Under the pieces are notes generated by a model, which was given only the letters and a program-made list of their open reading frames with translations, did not search any database and was not told where the DNA came from. A program made the position numbers and the translations under genes. 21,914 nt of DNA from an uncultured Methanosarcinales archaeon (GTDB lineage Archaea > Halobacteriota > Methanosarcinia > Methanotrichales > Methanotrichaceae), in assembly GCA_937864385.1 (NCBI GenBank), contig CALMJN010000136.1:1-21914 (forward strand), given 5' to 3'. This document shows positions 1-8,421 of this stretch, piece by piece (position 1 is the stretch's first letter; every line of letters starts with the position of its first letter).

Positions 1-2
1 TA

Positions 3-1361
3 ATTATATGCTCTCTGCTGCTGGCTTCGTTTGCAGCAGAGGATGGCCAATACGGGCTGTGGGATGATGTTCAGCAATTGGATTCAAGCGGTCAGCCCAT
101 AGCCGATTCATACGGCCAGGACATTGTTGAGCCGTTTGAGAGAGAACTAGATTCATTTGATTCAGCTATTATTAAGCCATTTAACGACACCACAGTAGAG
201 TCAAGGGAAGAAGAGACAACATATCTGGATTATCAAAATCAGACTTCTTTAGAGGACAACTACAATCCTCTATACGATACTTATTCCCAGATCCCCAATG
301 TGCAGGAGACGACCAGCCTGGCCCTTTCCGTATCGGATCTGGACGGGGACAATGCCGCCGACCTTCTGGTGATGAACATCAGCGGCCAGGCAGAGACAGA
401 AGACTTTAACTCCAGCATATCCGCTCTCCGCGGCGCAGACGGCAGCACCCTTTGGCAGAAGGATTATCCCGGCTCGCTGGTCTATGCCATGACCGCGGGA
501 GATCTCAACGGCGACGGCCGGACCGATGTCATGGTAAACCAGGTCCTGGCCGGGCAGGAATTGAGCCTCTCCAGCAGCGTTTCCGTTTTCGATGGATCCA
601 ACGGCGATGAGATCTGGAGCCGTCCTCAGAGCATGGCCGTGACTGTGGCCTATCCGGTGAAGGACACCGACGGTGACGATGCGCCGGACATCGTGGTGCA
701 CACATTCCATATTGACGGCATGAACGGCAGCCTGTCCACCCGCATTGCCAGGGTCAGCGGTGCCAGTGGCATGAATATAGATGAAAAGGAATTTATCGGG
801 GCCCTGGCGGTCGAATATCCGGCAGGAAACCTCACTGCCGATGCCGAGCCGGACAGCATCATTGCCATCTACCAATTGAATGGAATCATGAGCGGCGAGC
901 TGGAAGATGATCTCATGAACATCACCGCCACCACTCTAGAGGCCATAGATGGTAAAGGCGGGGCAGAGCTTTGGGAGCAGAGCTTTTCCGGCCCGGTTGC
1001 AGCCATCCCGTTGACGGACCTGACCGGAGACGGCAAGGATGAGCTGGCGGCCTACCTCATCAATTATGGCGATGATGCATCAATCACCAATGATCTCGCC
1101 CTGCTGCAGGGCTCAGACGGAGCGGTGCTCTGGCAGAAATCCTTCCCCGGCTTCATGGCCATAGCCATTCCCGGAGCAGACCAGACCGGCGAGGGACTGC
1201 GAGATCTGATCATCTACAAGGTGGAGGGATCGGAGGAGATGGAGACGCTGGCAGTCAAGGGAGACGATGGAAGACAATTATGGAACAGGACGGGAATGAT
1301 TTACATCCCATCCGATCTCTGGGGCCAGGAGCTTCTCTCCTTTTTGCCGGCTTCCCTCTAA
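3..1361 (+). CDS. Secreted FG-GAP/PQQ-like beta-propeller protein (5' partial)
   Basis: The reading frame is open to the left edge, so the true start is outside the window. The first visible residues (IICSLLLASFAAEDG) look like the end of a signal peptide with cleavage near the AA, so a TTG at 78 is not the real start. The body alternates two motif types. One is calcium-binding-like DxDGD/DxNGD segments (SDLDGDNAADLL, GDLNGDGRTDVM, DTDGDDAPDIV, DLTGDGKDELA), typical of FG-GAP/VCBS repeats. The other is G-x-x-LW segments (GSTLWQK, GDEIWSR, GAELWEQ, GAVLWQK, GRQLWNR), typical of PQQ-type propeller blades. Together they suggest an extracellular beta-propeller of about six or seven blades. Its ligand is unknown; a surface or adhesive role is only an inference. 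The stop codon lies within a hairpin region separating it from the convergent next gene. Confidence 0.8.
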   Translation: MICSLLLASFAAEDGQYGLWDDVQQLDSSGQPIADSYGQDIVEPFERELDSFDSAIIKPFNDTTVESREEETTYLDYQNQTSLEDNYNPLYDTYSQIPNVQETTSLALSVSDLDGDNAADLLVMNISGQAETEDFNSSISALRGADGSTLWQKDYPGSLVYAMTAGDLNGDGRTDVMVNQVLAGQELSLSSSVSVFDGSNGDEIWSRPQSMAVTVAYPVKDTDGDDAPDIVVHTFHIDGMNGSLSTRIARVSGASGMNIDEKEFIGALAVEYPAGNLTADAEPDSIIAIYQLNGIMSGELEDDLMNITATTLEAIDGKGGAELWEQSFSGPVAAIPLTDLTGDGKDELAAYLINYGDDASITNDLALLQGSDGAVLWQKSFPGFMAIAIPGADQTGEGLRDLIIYKVEGSEEMETLAVKGDDGRQLWNRTGMIYIPSDLWGQELLSFLPASL

Positions 1362-1393
1362 TGTAGAATTAAGCCGGCAATCAACAATTTTTT
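1344..1393 (+). terminator. Hairpin plus T-run between convergent genes
   Basis: A perfect 10-bp inverted repeat, TTGCCGGCTT at 1344-1353 and AAGCCGGCAA at 1371-1380, has a 17-nt loop containing the propeller gene's stop codon. A seven-T run follows at about 1387-1393. On the plus strand this has the form of a terminator for the propeller gene. The right arm ends exactly before the stop codon of the opposing gene. Confidence 0.5.
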
Positions 1394-2289
1394 TCTGAGC
1401 TTAGGGAATAAGAGAGCCCGTCTGTGGTTATTATGATGTCCCCGCAGGTGTCGGTGCGATAAATACTAGAGCCGGCGGCCTCTAGGTTGGAGAGAGTCCT
1501 TTCGGTGGGATAGCCGTAGTAGTTTCCTTCACCCACGGAGATAACGCTCACAGCGGGCCTTACTTTTTCCAGGAATTCTGGGCTGGAGGCGGAGGTTCCA
1601 CCATGATGCCCCACCTTGAGGATCTGGCTGGAGAGGTTGATGCCGGAGGAGACGAGGCTCTTCTCCACCACTGTGTCCGCATCGGCCATGAAGAGAAGTG
1701 AGATCCGGTCATAGGTCAGGCGCAAAACCAGGGAGTTCTGGTTCATGTCTCCGGAGAGGGCTCTGACCACAATCGACTCCCAGGGATTTTTCATGGCCGC
1801 ATGCCTGCTCAGCTTCACCCCGCCGGAGAGGCCGCCCTGGGGCGGCCAGAGGACCTCGATCTTGAGGGCGGGATCGAGGTCTATCTCCTGGCCGGCGTAT
1901 GCCGGAGCATAGGAGATGTTCTTTTTCTCCATAAAAGCTCTGAACCTCTTATAGATCAGAGAGGAATCATTTTCTCCGTTGTCCATGGCCTGCTTTACGG
2001 GAAGGTCCGCCAAAACGGCTATCAATCCCCCGATATGATCGTCGTGTGGATGGGTCAGGATCAGGAGATCCAGGTGGGACACATTCTGTTCTCTCAGATA
2101 CTCTTCCAGCCGGGGGCCCATCTCCGGAGGGCCGCCGTCGATGAGAAGGCTTTTTTCATTGAACTGGAGCAGGATGCTGTCCCCCTGGCTTACATCGATG
2201 AAATGGGCCGTAAGGTTCTCAGCGGCTGATGCAGACAGGGCTAAAGCAAAGATGAAAAGAAAAAGCCCAATCCAGCCTGAGCCATTCAT
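1381..2289 (-). CDS. Secreted ComEC-type metallo-beta-lactamase-fold hydrolase
   Basis: This 302-residue protein starts with a hydrophobic signal peptide (residues 6-22, ending SASAAEN). A metallo-beta-lactamase domain follows, of the kind found at the C-terminus of ComEC/Rec2 competence proteins and as free-standing secreted proteins. The metal-binding motif is H80-P-H82-D-D84-H85. Further motifs are the early HFIDVSQGDS segment, a distal FMADAD segment, KVGHHGG, and the family-typical GYPTERTL near the C-terminus. ComEC's transmembrane channel is absent, so this is the hydrolase domain alone, probably acting outside the cell on a nucleic acid or phosphoester; the substrate is unknown. It is transcribed towards the propeller gene. 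Confidence 0.85.
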   Translation of the reverse strand: MNGSGWIGLFLFIFALALSASAAENLTAHFIDVSQGDSILLQFNEKSLLIDGGPPEMGPRLEEYLREQNVSHLDLLILTHPHDDHIGGLIAVLADLPVKQAMDNGENDSSLIYKRFRAFMEKKNISYAPAYAGQEIDLDPALKIEVLWPPQGGLSGGVKLSRHAAMKNPWESIVVRALSGDMNQNSLVLRLTYDRISLLFMADADTVVEKSLVSSGINLSSQILKVGHHGGTSASSPEFLEKVRPAVSVISVGEGNYYGYPTERTLSNLEAAGSSIYRTDTCGDIIITTDGLSYSLSSEKNC

Positions 2290-2345
2290 GCCCGGCCCTA
2301 TAGTCTGGATATAGAAATAAAGCTGCTGGCTGGACTGCTGATGCG

Positions 2346-2352
2346 TTTATAG
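2346..2352 (-). promoter_or_regulatory. Possible TATA box for the metallo-beta-lactamase gene
   Basis: CTATAAA on the minus strand lies about 57 nt before the start codon, which would give a leader of roughly 35 nt. A weaker alternative (TCTATATCC, about 2309-2316) lies closer. The adjoining pyrimidine-rich tract on the minus strand (2353-2362) may end dnaJ transcription. Confidence 0.35.
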
Positions 2353-2368
2353 AAGAAAAAGGATTCGT

Positions 2369-3550
2369 TTACTGCACTGCGCTCTTGACCTCATCCACGA
2401 TCTTGTTCAGGATGCTCTTTTCCTTCTCCGAGGATTTGGAACCTCTCTTTTCCCCGAACTCCGCCGCCAGTTCCTCCAACAGCTGCCTCTGCCGGTCAGT
2501 GAGGGCGGATGGGGTCTTGATGTTGACCTTCACATGCAGGTCGCCCGAGCCCATCCCCTGCAATCGGGGCATGCCCTTTCCCCTCAGCCGGAATATCGTC
2601 CCGGTCTGGGTTCCTGCCGGGACCTTCATCTTGGCCCGGCCGGTGAGGGTGGGAACTTCGACTTCAGCTCCCAGGGCGGCCTCGGTGAAGCTGATGCCCC
2701 TCTCCAGGAGCAGGTCGCTCTCAATCCTCTGGAACTTGGGATGGGGCATGACATTGATGACCACATAGAGGTCCCCGCTCTCTGCCCCCTGGGCCCCGGC
2801 GTCTCCCTGGCCCCGCAGCTTGAGATGCTGGCCGTCTTCCACCCCAGCAGGAATTTTGATGTTGATCTTGCGCGTCTTTCGGATCCTTCCCGATCCGCCG
2901 CAGTCGCCGCAGGGATTGGTAATGATCTGGCCCTTTCCGCCGCATTTGGGGCAGGGAGAGGCGGTGACCATCTGGCCGAAGGGGGTGTTCTGGGCCCGGG
3001 TGATCTGGCCCGAGCCGTGGCAGTTGCCGCAGACGCTGGGGGATGTTCCGGGCTTGGCCCCGCTGCCCCGGCAGGTGCCGCAGTTCTCCGTGCGGGGCAC
3101 CTCAATGGTTGACTCCAGGCCGGAGGCGGCCTGCTCCAGGGTGATATTGATGTCATAGCGCAGGTCCCGGCCACGCGCCGGCCCCCGGCTGCGGCCTCCG
3201 CCGCCGAAGAACATATCGAAGATGCTCTCCCCGCCGCCTCTGGGCCCGCCCCCGCCAAAGCCGAATCCCCGCAGCAGATCCTCGAAGTTGACCCCCCGGA
3301 AGAGGTCCTCCTGGGAATACTGGCTGTTGATGCCGGCATGCCCGAACTGGTCGTACTTCTGCCTCTTCTCCGGATCGGACAAAACGGCATAGGCCTCGGA
3401 GATCTCCTTGAACTTCTCCTCCGCTCCGGCCTCCTCGGAGCGGTCCGGATGGTACTTCATGGCCAGCTTGCGGTAAGCTCCCTTGATGTCCTTCTCGCTT
3501 GAGTCCCTGGCAAGGCCCAGGACCTCGTAGTAGTCCTTCTTATCCGGCAT
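2369..3550 (-). CDS. dnaJ: Molecular chaperone DnaJ (Hsp40)
   Basis: DnaJ delivers unfolded clients to DnaK and stimulates its ATPase. The 393-residue protein has full type I architecture. The J domain is residues 5-70 with the HPD triad at 34-36. A Gly/Phe-rich linker covers about 95-125. The zinc-binding domain has four CxxCxGxG-type repeats (C157/C160, C174/C177, C200/C203, C214/C217). Two C-terminal beta domains contain the substrate groove. The ATG start is just before DYYEVLGL. It follows dnaK on the same strand after a 122-nt gap that contains a possible TATA element (CGATATAATC near 3653-3662), so dnaJ may be transcribed both with dnaK and alone. In archaea this set is regarded as acquired from bacteria. 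Confidence 0.97.
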   Translation of the reverse strand: MPDKKDYYEVLGLARDSSEKDIKGAYRKLAMKYHPDRSEEAGAEEKFKEISEAYAVLSDPEKRQKYDQFGHAGINSQYSQEDLFRGVNFEDLLRGFGFGGGGPRGGGESIFDMFFGGGGRSRGPARGRDLRYDINITLEQAASGLESTIEVPRTENCGTCRGSGAKPGTSPSVCGNCHGSGQITRAQNTPFGQMVTASPCPKCGGKGQIITNPCGDCGGSGRIRKTRKINIKIPAGVEDGQHLKLRGQGDAGAQGAESGDLYVVINVMPHPKFQRIESDLLLERGISFTEAALGAEVEVPTLTGRAKMKVPAGTQTGTIFRLRGKGMPRLQGMGSGDLHVKVNIKTPSALTDRQRQLLEELAAEFGEKRGSKSSEKEKSILNKIVDEVKSAVQ

Positions 3551-3672
3551 AATCGGCTCTATTCCTCTCTGTCGGGGCTTTCAGCTTCTGCTCTGGATTT
3601 TCCTTGGGCGGGGCGGCTTTTCATTTGAGGATCTTTCCTGAAGCTTTTCAGATTATATCGCTTCGAAGCCAC

Positions 3673-5535
3673 TCACTTCTTGTCGTTTACTACCTCGTAG
3701 TCGGCATCAACCGTCTGATCGGACGGCCCCGATCCGCTCTCCTGGCCGCTGCCCTGGCTCTGCTGAGCCTGCTGCTTCTGCTGAGCCTCCGCCGCCTTCT
3801 GGTACATGGCTGCCGACAGCTCGTAAATGGTGTTTTGCAGGGACTCGGTCTTGGTCTTGATCTCTGAGATATCGCCGCCGGTCTGAGCGTTCTTGAGATC
3901 GGCTATGGCTGCCTCGATCTTCTGTTTCTGCTCCGCCGTGGCCACTTCTCCCGCATCCTTGAGCATCTTCTCGCTGGCATAGATCAAGGAGTCGGCGGCA
4001 TTCTTGACCTCGATCTCCTCCTTTCTCTTCAGATCGTCAGCAGCAAAGCGCTCCGCATCCTTGATCTTGGCATCGATCTCCTCCTTGGAGAGCTTATGAG
4101 GAGCGGTGATGGTCATATTCTGCTCCTTCTTGGTGGCCAGATCCTTGGCCGAGACATGGATGATGCCATTGGCATCGATGTCGAAGGTGACCTCGATCTG
4201 GGGAATGCCCCGCGGTGCCGGTGGAATTCCCACCAATGTGAACCGGCCCAGGGATACATTGTCCTTGGCCATGGGCCTCTCGCCCTGCAGGACATTGATC
4301 TCCACGCTGGTCTGGTTGTCCGCTGCGGTGGTGAAGATCTGGCTATTTCGGGTGGGAATGGTGGTGTTCCTCTCGATGAGCCTGGTGCTGACAGCTCCCA
4401 GGGTCTCAATGCCCAGAGAGAGCGGTGTGACATCCAGTAGCAGCAGGTCCTTGACCTCTCCGCCCAGAACTCCGGCCTGAATCGCAGCGCCCATGGCCAC
4501 GCACTCCATGGGGTCCACGCCCCGCTCTATGTCCTTGCCCATGAAGCTCTTGACGAACTCCTGGACCACAGGCATCCTGGTGGGACCGCCTACCAGAATG
4601 ATCTTACCTATGTCTGACTTCTCCAGCTTGCTGTCTTGCAGAGCCCTGCTCATGGGACCGCGGCAGCGCTCAATGACATCCTGGATCAGTTCATCGAGCT
4701 TGGAGCGATCCAGGGTCATGGAAAGGTGCTTGGGTCCGCTGGCGTCAGCGGTGATATAGGGCAGGTTGAGGTTTGTCTGCATTACGCTGGATAGCTCGAT
4801 CTTGGCCACCTCCACCGCCTCCCGCAGGCGCTGCATGGCCATGGAATCGCGGCGCAGGTCCACTCCTGACTCGGCCTTGAACTTGTCCAGAACATAGCTC
4901 AAGAGCCTCTCGTCCATATCCCTGCCTCCAAGCTGAGTGTCGCCGGATGTGGACTTGACCTCGAAGACGCCCTCGCCTATCTCCATGATGGTCACATCCA
5001 GGGTTCCGCCGCCCAGGTCGAAGACCATGATCTTATGCTCGCCGGTCTTATCCAGGCCGAAGGCAAGAGCTGCCGCCGTGGGCTCATTGATGATGCGAAC
5101 CACATCCAGCCCGGCTATGGTTCCGGCGTCCTTGGTAGCCTGCCTCTGATTGTCGTTGAAGTAAGCCGGGACGGTGATTACCGCCTTGTCCACGCTGTCG
5201 GCGAGGTAAGTCTCCGCATCGGTCTTGATCTTGCGCAGGATCTGAGCCGATATATCCTCAGGGCTGTACTCCTTGCCGTAAACCCTGACCTTGTAGTCAG
5301 TGCCCATCTTTCTCTTGATGCCGGTGATGGTTCCTTCCGGGTTGGTGACCGCCTGCCTCTTGGCCGGCTCTCCCACCAGCGCCTGTCCCTCTTTGGTGAA
5401 GGCCACATAAGAAGGAAAGGCCTTGCCGCCTATGCTCGTACCCTCTGCACTGGGAATAATAGTAGGTCGGCCGCCGATCAGAACTGCAGCCGCCGAATTG
5501 CTGGTTCCAAGGTCGATGCCGATAATTTTTGACAA
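3673..5535 (-). CDS. dnaK: Molecular chaperone DnaK (Hsp70)
   Basis: DnaK is the ATP-driven cytoplasmic chaperone that works with DnaJ and GrpE. The 620-residue protein has the nucleotide-binding domain ([11 protein letters not shown] at the N-terminus, [22 protein letters not shown]), the interdomain linker in [15 protein letters not shown], the substrate-binding domain, and an alpha-helical lid ending in a Gln/Ser/Gly-rich tail (YEVVNDKK). The first codon is TTG (5533-5535). It is supported by AGGAG on the minus strand at 5544-5548, eight nt upstream, and by the protein beginning at the expected place ([10 protein letters not shown]). An ATG overlapping this ribosome-binding site is out of frame. 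A TATA-like element lies directly behind the grpE stop codon. Confidence 0.97.
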   Translation of the reverse strand: MSKIIGIDLGTSNSAAAVLIGGRPTIIPSAEGTSIGGKAFPSYVAFTKEGQALVGEPAKRQAVTNPEGTITGIKRKMGTDYKVRVYGKEYSPEDISAQILRKIKTDAETYLADSVDKAVITVPAYFNDNQRQATKDAGTIAGLDVVRIINEPTAAALAFGLDKTGEHKIMVFDLGGGTLDVTIMEIGEGVFEVKSTSGDTQLGGRDMDERLLSYVLDKFKAESGVDLRRDSMAMQRLREAVEVAKIELSSVMQTNLNLPYITADASGPKHLSMTLDRSKLDELIQDVIERCRGPMSRALQDSKLEKSDIGKIILVGGPTRMPVVQEFVKSFMGKDIERGVDPMECVAMGAAIQAGVLGGEVKDLLLLDVTPLSLGIETLGAVSTRLIERNTTIPTRNSQIFTTAADNQTSVEINVLQGERPMAKDNVSLGRFTLVGIPPAPRGIPQIEVTFDIDANGIIHVSAKDLATKKEQNMTITAPHKLSKEEIDAKIKDAERFAADDLKRKEEIEVKNAADSLIYASEKMLKDAGEVATAEQKQKIEAAIADLKNAQTGGDISEIKTKTESLQNTIYELSAAMYQKAAEAQQKQQAQQSQGSGQESGSGPSDQTVDADYEVVNDKK

Positions 5536-5575
5536 GATCTCATCTCCTGAACTTGAAAGCTAAAACTACTTCGTC

Positions 5576-5585
5576 GATATTTAAG
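5576..5585 (-). promoter_or_regulatory. Possible TATA box for dnaK
   Basis: GCTTAAATATC on the minus strand lies between the grpE stop and the dnaK start, about 45 nt upstream of the TTG codon. This spacing fits an archaeal promoter with a leader of about 20 nt containing the AGGAG site. No heat-shock operator was recognised. Confidence 0.45.
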
Positions 5586-5589
5586 CATA

Positions 5590-6114
5590 TCATCTTTTTG
5601 CCACTGCCACCTTTGAGAAGCGGATGACATGGCCGCCAAAGAGGTATCCCTTCTGGATCTCCTCGACCACAGATCCCTCCTCCGCTTCCTCGCTCTCCAT
5701 CTGATAGAGAGCCTCGTGGCGGTAGGGATCAAATTTCATGCCCTTTGCCTCTATGGGCGCCAGCCCCTCTGAGGCCAGGGACGCAAGAAGCTGCATATAA
5801 AGCACATTGCTGCCCTGGTCATGCTTAGCTGCCTGCTCCAGGCTGTCCAGTACGGGAAGAAGCTTGCAGACCAGCTTTTCCGAGGCATATTTAATATTCT
5901 CCTCTTTCTCCCTGGCCGATCTCTTCAGGACATTGTCCAGGTCCGCCCGGCAGCGCATGAGCAACTCCAGCCTCTCCTCGGCCAGTGAAAGAGCTGCTTT
6001 AAGCTCCTCTTTTAGCTCATCGCAGCCCGGCTCCGAGGCTTCCGATATTTCTTCTGATTTGCTGTCCGCATCCGCCATAAGCTTCACCCTTGATATGCTC
6101 TCTTTAAAATCCAT
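5590..6114 (-). CDS. grpE: Nucleotide exchange factor GrpE
   Basis: GrpE releases ADP from DnaK. The 174-residue protein has the usual form: an acidic, charged N-terminus, a long coiled-coil helix (about residues 25-75, rich in Glu, Leu and Lys), then the beta-domain with the conserved region around MKFDPYRHEAL and a C-terminal V-x-E-I-Q-KGY-x-x-GxVIR segment (EEIQKGYLFGGHVIRFSKV). It lies between the thermosome gene (50 nt upstream) and dnaK (54 nt downstream) on the same strand. No clear TATA element is seen in the 50-nt upstream gap, so it is probably co-transcribed with the thermosome gene; this is an inference. Confidence 0.95.
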   Translation of the reverse strand: MDFKESISRVKLMADADSKSEEISEASEPGCDELKEELKAALSLAEERLELLMRCRADLDNVLKRSAREKEENIKYASEKLVCKLLPVLDSLEQAAKHDQGSNVLYMQLLASLASEGLAPIEAKGMKFDPYRHEALYQMESEEAEEGSVVEEIQKGYLFGGHVIRFSKVAVAKR

Positions 6115-6164
6115 CAGGGATGGACGGGCCCATGCCCGACTATCCCTTTCCTCCCTTTGATCAC

Positions 6165-7802
6165 TCAGTAATGAGGCATTGGCATCTGGGGCATGGTGTA
6201 GTCATGGGGGCTCTGTCCCGGCTTGGGAGCCAGCTCCTCTCTCTTGGCGGCAATGACATCATCCACCCGAAGCACCATTGTTGCCGCCTCCGTTGCCGAC
6301 TTGATGGCCTGGGTCTTGACCTTGAGAGGCTCCACAATTCCTGCCGCCAGCATATCCGAGGGCTGGCCGGTAACCATATCCAGGCCGAATGCCTTGCCCT
6401 GGCCGGTCTTGGCCCGCAGAGCGGCCAATGAGTCCAGGGGATCGAAACCGGAGTTCTCGGCTAAAGTGAGGGGAATGGACTCCACGGCATCGGCAAAAGC
6501 CCGGACCGCCAGCTGCTCTCGCCCTTCCAGGGTGGAGGCATACTGCCTCAGATTCTCGGCCACAAGCATCTCCGGAGCGCCTCCGCCGGGCACAATCTTC
6601 CTGGAGCGGATGACATCCAAAACCACATTGAGAGAATCATCCAGGGCTCTTTCCATCTCCTCCAAAACCTGCTCCGAGACCCCATGCAGTACTATGGTGA
6701 CGGCTTTGGCCTGGGGGCATCCCTCTATGAAGAGCATTTTCTTCTCCTTGCCCACCTTGCGCTCCTCAACCAGAGCGGCCGATCCCAGGTCCTTGGCGGT
6801 TACAGCCATGACATCTCCCACCAGCCGGGCTCCCGTAGCCAGAGCCAGCATCTTCATATCCTCCCGGCTCACCCGGCGGACTCCCAGCATTCCCTGCCGG
6901 GCCAGATAGTTCTGAGCGGTGACTCCGATTCCCTTCTCGCAGAAGACCACATTGGCCCCGGCGGCGGCAATGGCATCGACCTGAGATTTGATCACCATCT
7001 CCTCGCCCTCCTTGAAGCTGGAGAGGCTCTTGGCCTCGGTTATGGTGACCTTGGCATCGGTATCAAGCTTCTTGATCTCCAGGGTTCCCTCGAGAAGCAT
7101 GATTTTAGCATCCTCGATCTTCTTAGGCATCTCCAGCGAGGTTCTCTCCTTCTCCAGCACAATGCCGTAGATTATGGAAGAGTCGTCGATCCTTCCGCCG
7201 GGGATCATCACCGTCTTGATGTTCTCCTCTATGTCCTTGCCCTCGAATCCGGCTATGGCCTGGGCTGCTTCCACCGACAACATAGCCAGCTTATCCATGG
7301 CCATCTCGATGCCCTTTCCCAGCATAGCGGTCCGGGCGATCTTGGACAAAGTGGCCTCATCAGCCGAGACATCCACAGCCATCTCAGATAGAACCTTCTG
7401 GGCTCTCGCCGCAGCCTGCTTGTATCCCTGCACAATGACTGTGGGATGAACATCCTGATCCAGAAGGCCTTCCGCCTTCTCCAAAAGCTTGCCGGCGATG
7501 ATCACCGCAGTGGTGGTGCCGTCCCCGATCTCATCATCCTGGGCTTTGGCCACCTCCACGATCATCTTGGCCACAGGATGCTCTATATCCATCTCTCGGA
7601 GGATTGTGGCGCCGTCATTGGTGATGGTCGCCTCTTCCCCGGCAATGAGCATCTTATCCATGCCCTTGGGACCGAGGGTGGTCCGGATGGACTCGGCAAC
7701 CGCCTTCGCCGCCAGGATATTCTTCCGCTGCGCATCTTTTCCACTTTCTCTTTTGCTGCCTTCTTTTAATATGATTATAGGAACGCCGCTCAAACCTGCC
7801 AA
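6165..7802 (-). CDS. Thermosome subunit (group II chaperonin)
   Basis: This is a subunit of the archaeal double-ring chaperonin, which folds proteins in an ATP-driven closed cavity. The 545-residue length is typical. Visible motifs include the N-terminal [17 protein letters not shown] at 62-67 and GDGTTTAV at 93-100, all in the equatorial ATPase domain; GGGAPE lies in the C-terminal half of that domain. The C-terminus is Met/Pro-rich rather than a long GGM repeat. The start is TTG at 7800-7802. No ATG exists in frame back to an upstream stop at 7839-7841. GGGAGG (minus strand, 7812-7817) is nine nt upstream, and a strong TATA box is about 49 nt upstream. It heads a same-strand block with grpE, dnaK and dnaJ. 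Confidence 0.96.
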   Translation of the reverse strand: MAGLSGVPIIILKEGSKRESGKDAQRKNILAAKAVAESIRTTLGPKGMDKMLIAGEEATITNDGATILREMDIEHPVAKMIVEVAKAQDDEIGDGTTTAVIIAGKLLEKAEGLLDQDVHPTVIVQGYKQAAARAQKVLSEMAVDVSADEATLSKIARTAMLGKGIEMAMDKLAMLSVEAAQAIAGFEGKDIEENIKTVMIPGGRIDDSSIIYGIVLEKERTSLEMPKKIEDAKIMLLEGTLEIKKLDTDAKVTITEAKSLSSFKEGEEMVIKSQVDAIAAAGANVVFCEKGIGVTAQNYLARQGMLGVRRVSREDMKMLALATGARLVGDVMAVTAKDLGSAALVEERKVGKEKKMLFIEGCPQAKAVTIVLHGVSEQVLEEMERALDDSLNVVLDVIRSRKIVPGGGAPEMLVAENLRQYASTLEGREQLAVRAFADAVESIPLTLAENSGFDPLDSLAALRAKTGQGKAFGLDMVTGQPSDMLAAGIVEPLKVKTQAIKSATEAATMVLRVDDVIAAKREELAPKPGQSPHDYTMPQMPMPHY

Positions 7803-7846
7803 AACTATAGGCCTCCCGGACTTTTTCCTAATACCAGTTTAAAGTT

Positions 7847-7855
7847 CTATATAAA
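7847..7855 (-). promoter_or_regulatory. TATA box of the thermosome gene
   Basis: TTTATATAG on the minus strand is a near-ideal archaeal TATA box. It is 49 nt from the TTG start, with transcription expected near 7826 and a ribosome-binding site GGGAGG at 7812-7817. The element is nearly symmetrical, so it could also be read on the plus strand. Confidence 0.65.
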
Positions 7856-7863
7856 GGATTCGC

Positions 7864-7959
7864 ATGATGGTTCTGTTGATTCCTATGGTATTCGTTTATG
7901 GTGGTGCAAGTGTGGTGGTAACTGCAATTCACGTCCTAAAGCAGTGTTACGAGGAATAG
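7864..7959 (+). CDS. Possible 31-residue hydrophobic peptide
   Basis: A short plus-strand reading frame begins ATGATG with AAAGGA about five nt upstream (7853-7858). It encodes a strongly hydrophobic stretch (LLIPMVFVYGGASVVV) followed by TAIHVLKQCYEE and a TAG stop. It resembles a single membrane-spanning peptide or a fragment of a membrane protein. Its stop falls inside the first copy of a 12-bp direct repeat. Against it, the only nearby TATA box overlaps its ribosome-binding site and seems to serve the thermosome gene on the other strand, and I recognise no family. Confidence 0.25.
   Translation: MMVLLIPMVFVYGGASVVVTAIHVLKQCYEE
7947..7958 (+). repeat. 12-bp direct repeat, copy 1
   Basis: TTACGAGGAATA occurs here and again at 8033-8044, 86 bp further on. 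The second copy contains the ribosome-binding site of the gene at 8047. This copy is followed by an AT-rich stretch with no detected start. It could be an operator half, a duplicated translation start region or chance. Confidence 0.5.
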
Positions 7960-8004
7960 GATTTAAAATTAATATTTAAATGTTGTTATCTCTTTTGGAT
8001 ATCC

Positions 8005-8012
8005 TTTTATAC
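8005..8012 (+). promoter_or_regulatory. TATA box of the HEPN cassette
   Basis: TTTTATAC lies about 35-40 nt upstream of the ATG at 8047, giving a short leader. It is the best promoter candidate for the three overlapping genes that follow. A second AT-rich stretch (AATTAATATTTAAA, 7967-7980) lies further upstream. Confidence 0.5.
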
Positions 8013-8032
8013 ATCAATTGCGTAGTACGGCC

Positions 8033-8044
8033 TTACGAGGAATA
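8033..8044 (+). repeat. 12-bp direct repeat, copy 2, containing the RBS
   Basis: This is the second copy of TTACGAGGAATA. Its GAGG (8037-8040) lies six nt before the ATG at 8047, so this copy doubles as the ribosome-binding site of the first cassette gene. Confidence 0.5.
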
Positions 8045-8046
8045 CT

Positions 8047-8421
8047 ATGGTCCAAGCCGTCGCAGGTGGTGAGCGCACCGAAATCAAGTTTGTGTATAAG
8101 AGATCGCCTGATTACAAGATAGAGTTTATAAATGGAGCAGCAAGCAATTTAACGCCACGCGGCGAAATTATATGCGATTTCCATTTTGAATCTAAAGATA
8201 GGCCAATGGAGCAAATCGGAGAGTTAACACAAGAAGGATTTGCGAAGTTGGACCAGCTTCAGGAAAATTTAAATTTCACGCGGGATGTGAAATTTGGAAT
8301 AATAATGAACGTTTCGTTTGCAGAAGATCTTATCGAGATGCTCAAAGTAAAGATAGAACAAGGCAAGGAAGTCATTGCATCACGAGAAAAGAAGGAGAGT
8401 GCCGATGAATCGGTTCCTTGA
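8047..8421 (+). CDS. Small hypothetical protein, DUF3467-like layout
   Basis: This is a 124-residue cytoplasmic protein without signal peptide or membrane segment. A beta-rich N-terminal half (IKFVYKRSPDYKIEFINGA, then GEIICDFHFES) is followed by a helical C-terminal half with IIMNVSFAEDLIEMLKVKIEQ and a charged tail. The order of a Y-x-x-x-F/ING-A strand, an E-I-I-x-DF strand and a late 'position, then helix' segment recalls DUF3467 proteins. This is a resemblance of layout only, and the family's function is unknown. The ATG is preceded by GAGG at a suitable spacing and by a TATA box. Its 3' end overlaps the next gene by 17 nt. Base composition is AT-rich relative to the flanking chaperone genes. 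Confidence 0.7.
   Translation: MVQAVAGGERTEIKFVYKRSPDYKIEFINGAASNLTPRGEIICDFHFESKDRPMEQIGELTQEGFAKLDQLQENLNFTRDVKFGIIMNVSFAEDLIEMLKVKIEQGKEVIASREKKESADESVP

Noticed and set aside
2534..3390. Long open frames on both strands within dnaJ
   Set aside because: They are GC-rich shadow frames of the clearly identified dnaJ gene with low-complexity Pro/Ala/Arg content.
7857..8046. Possible CRISPR or tRNA in the AT-rich intergenic region
   Set aside because: Only one 12-bp repeat pair is present, with no regular repeat-spacer spacing, and no cloverleaf could be folded by eye.
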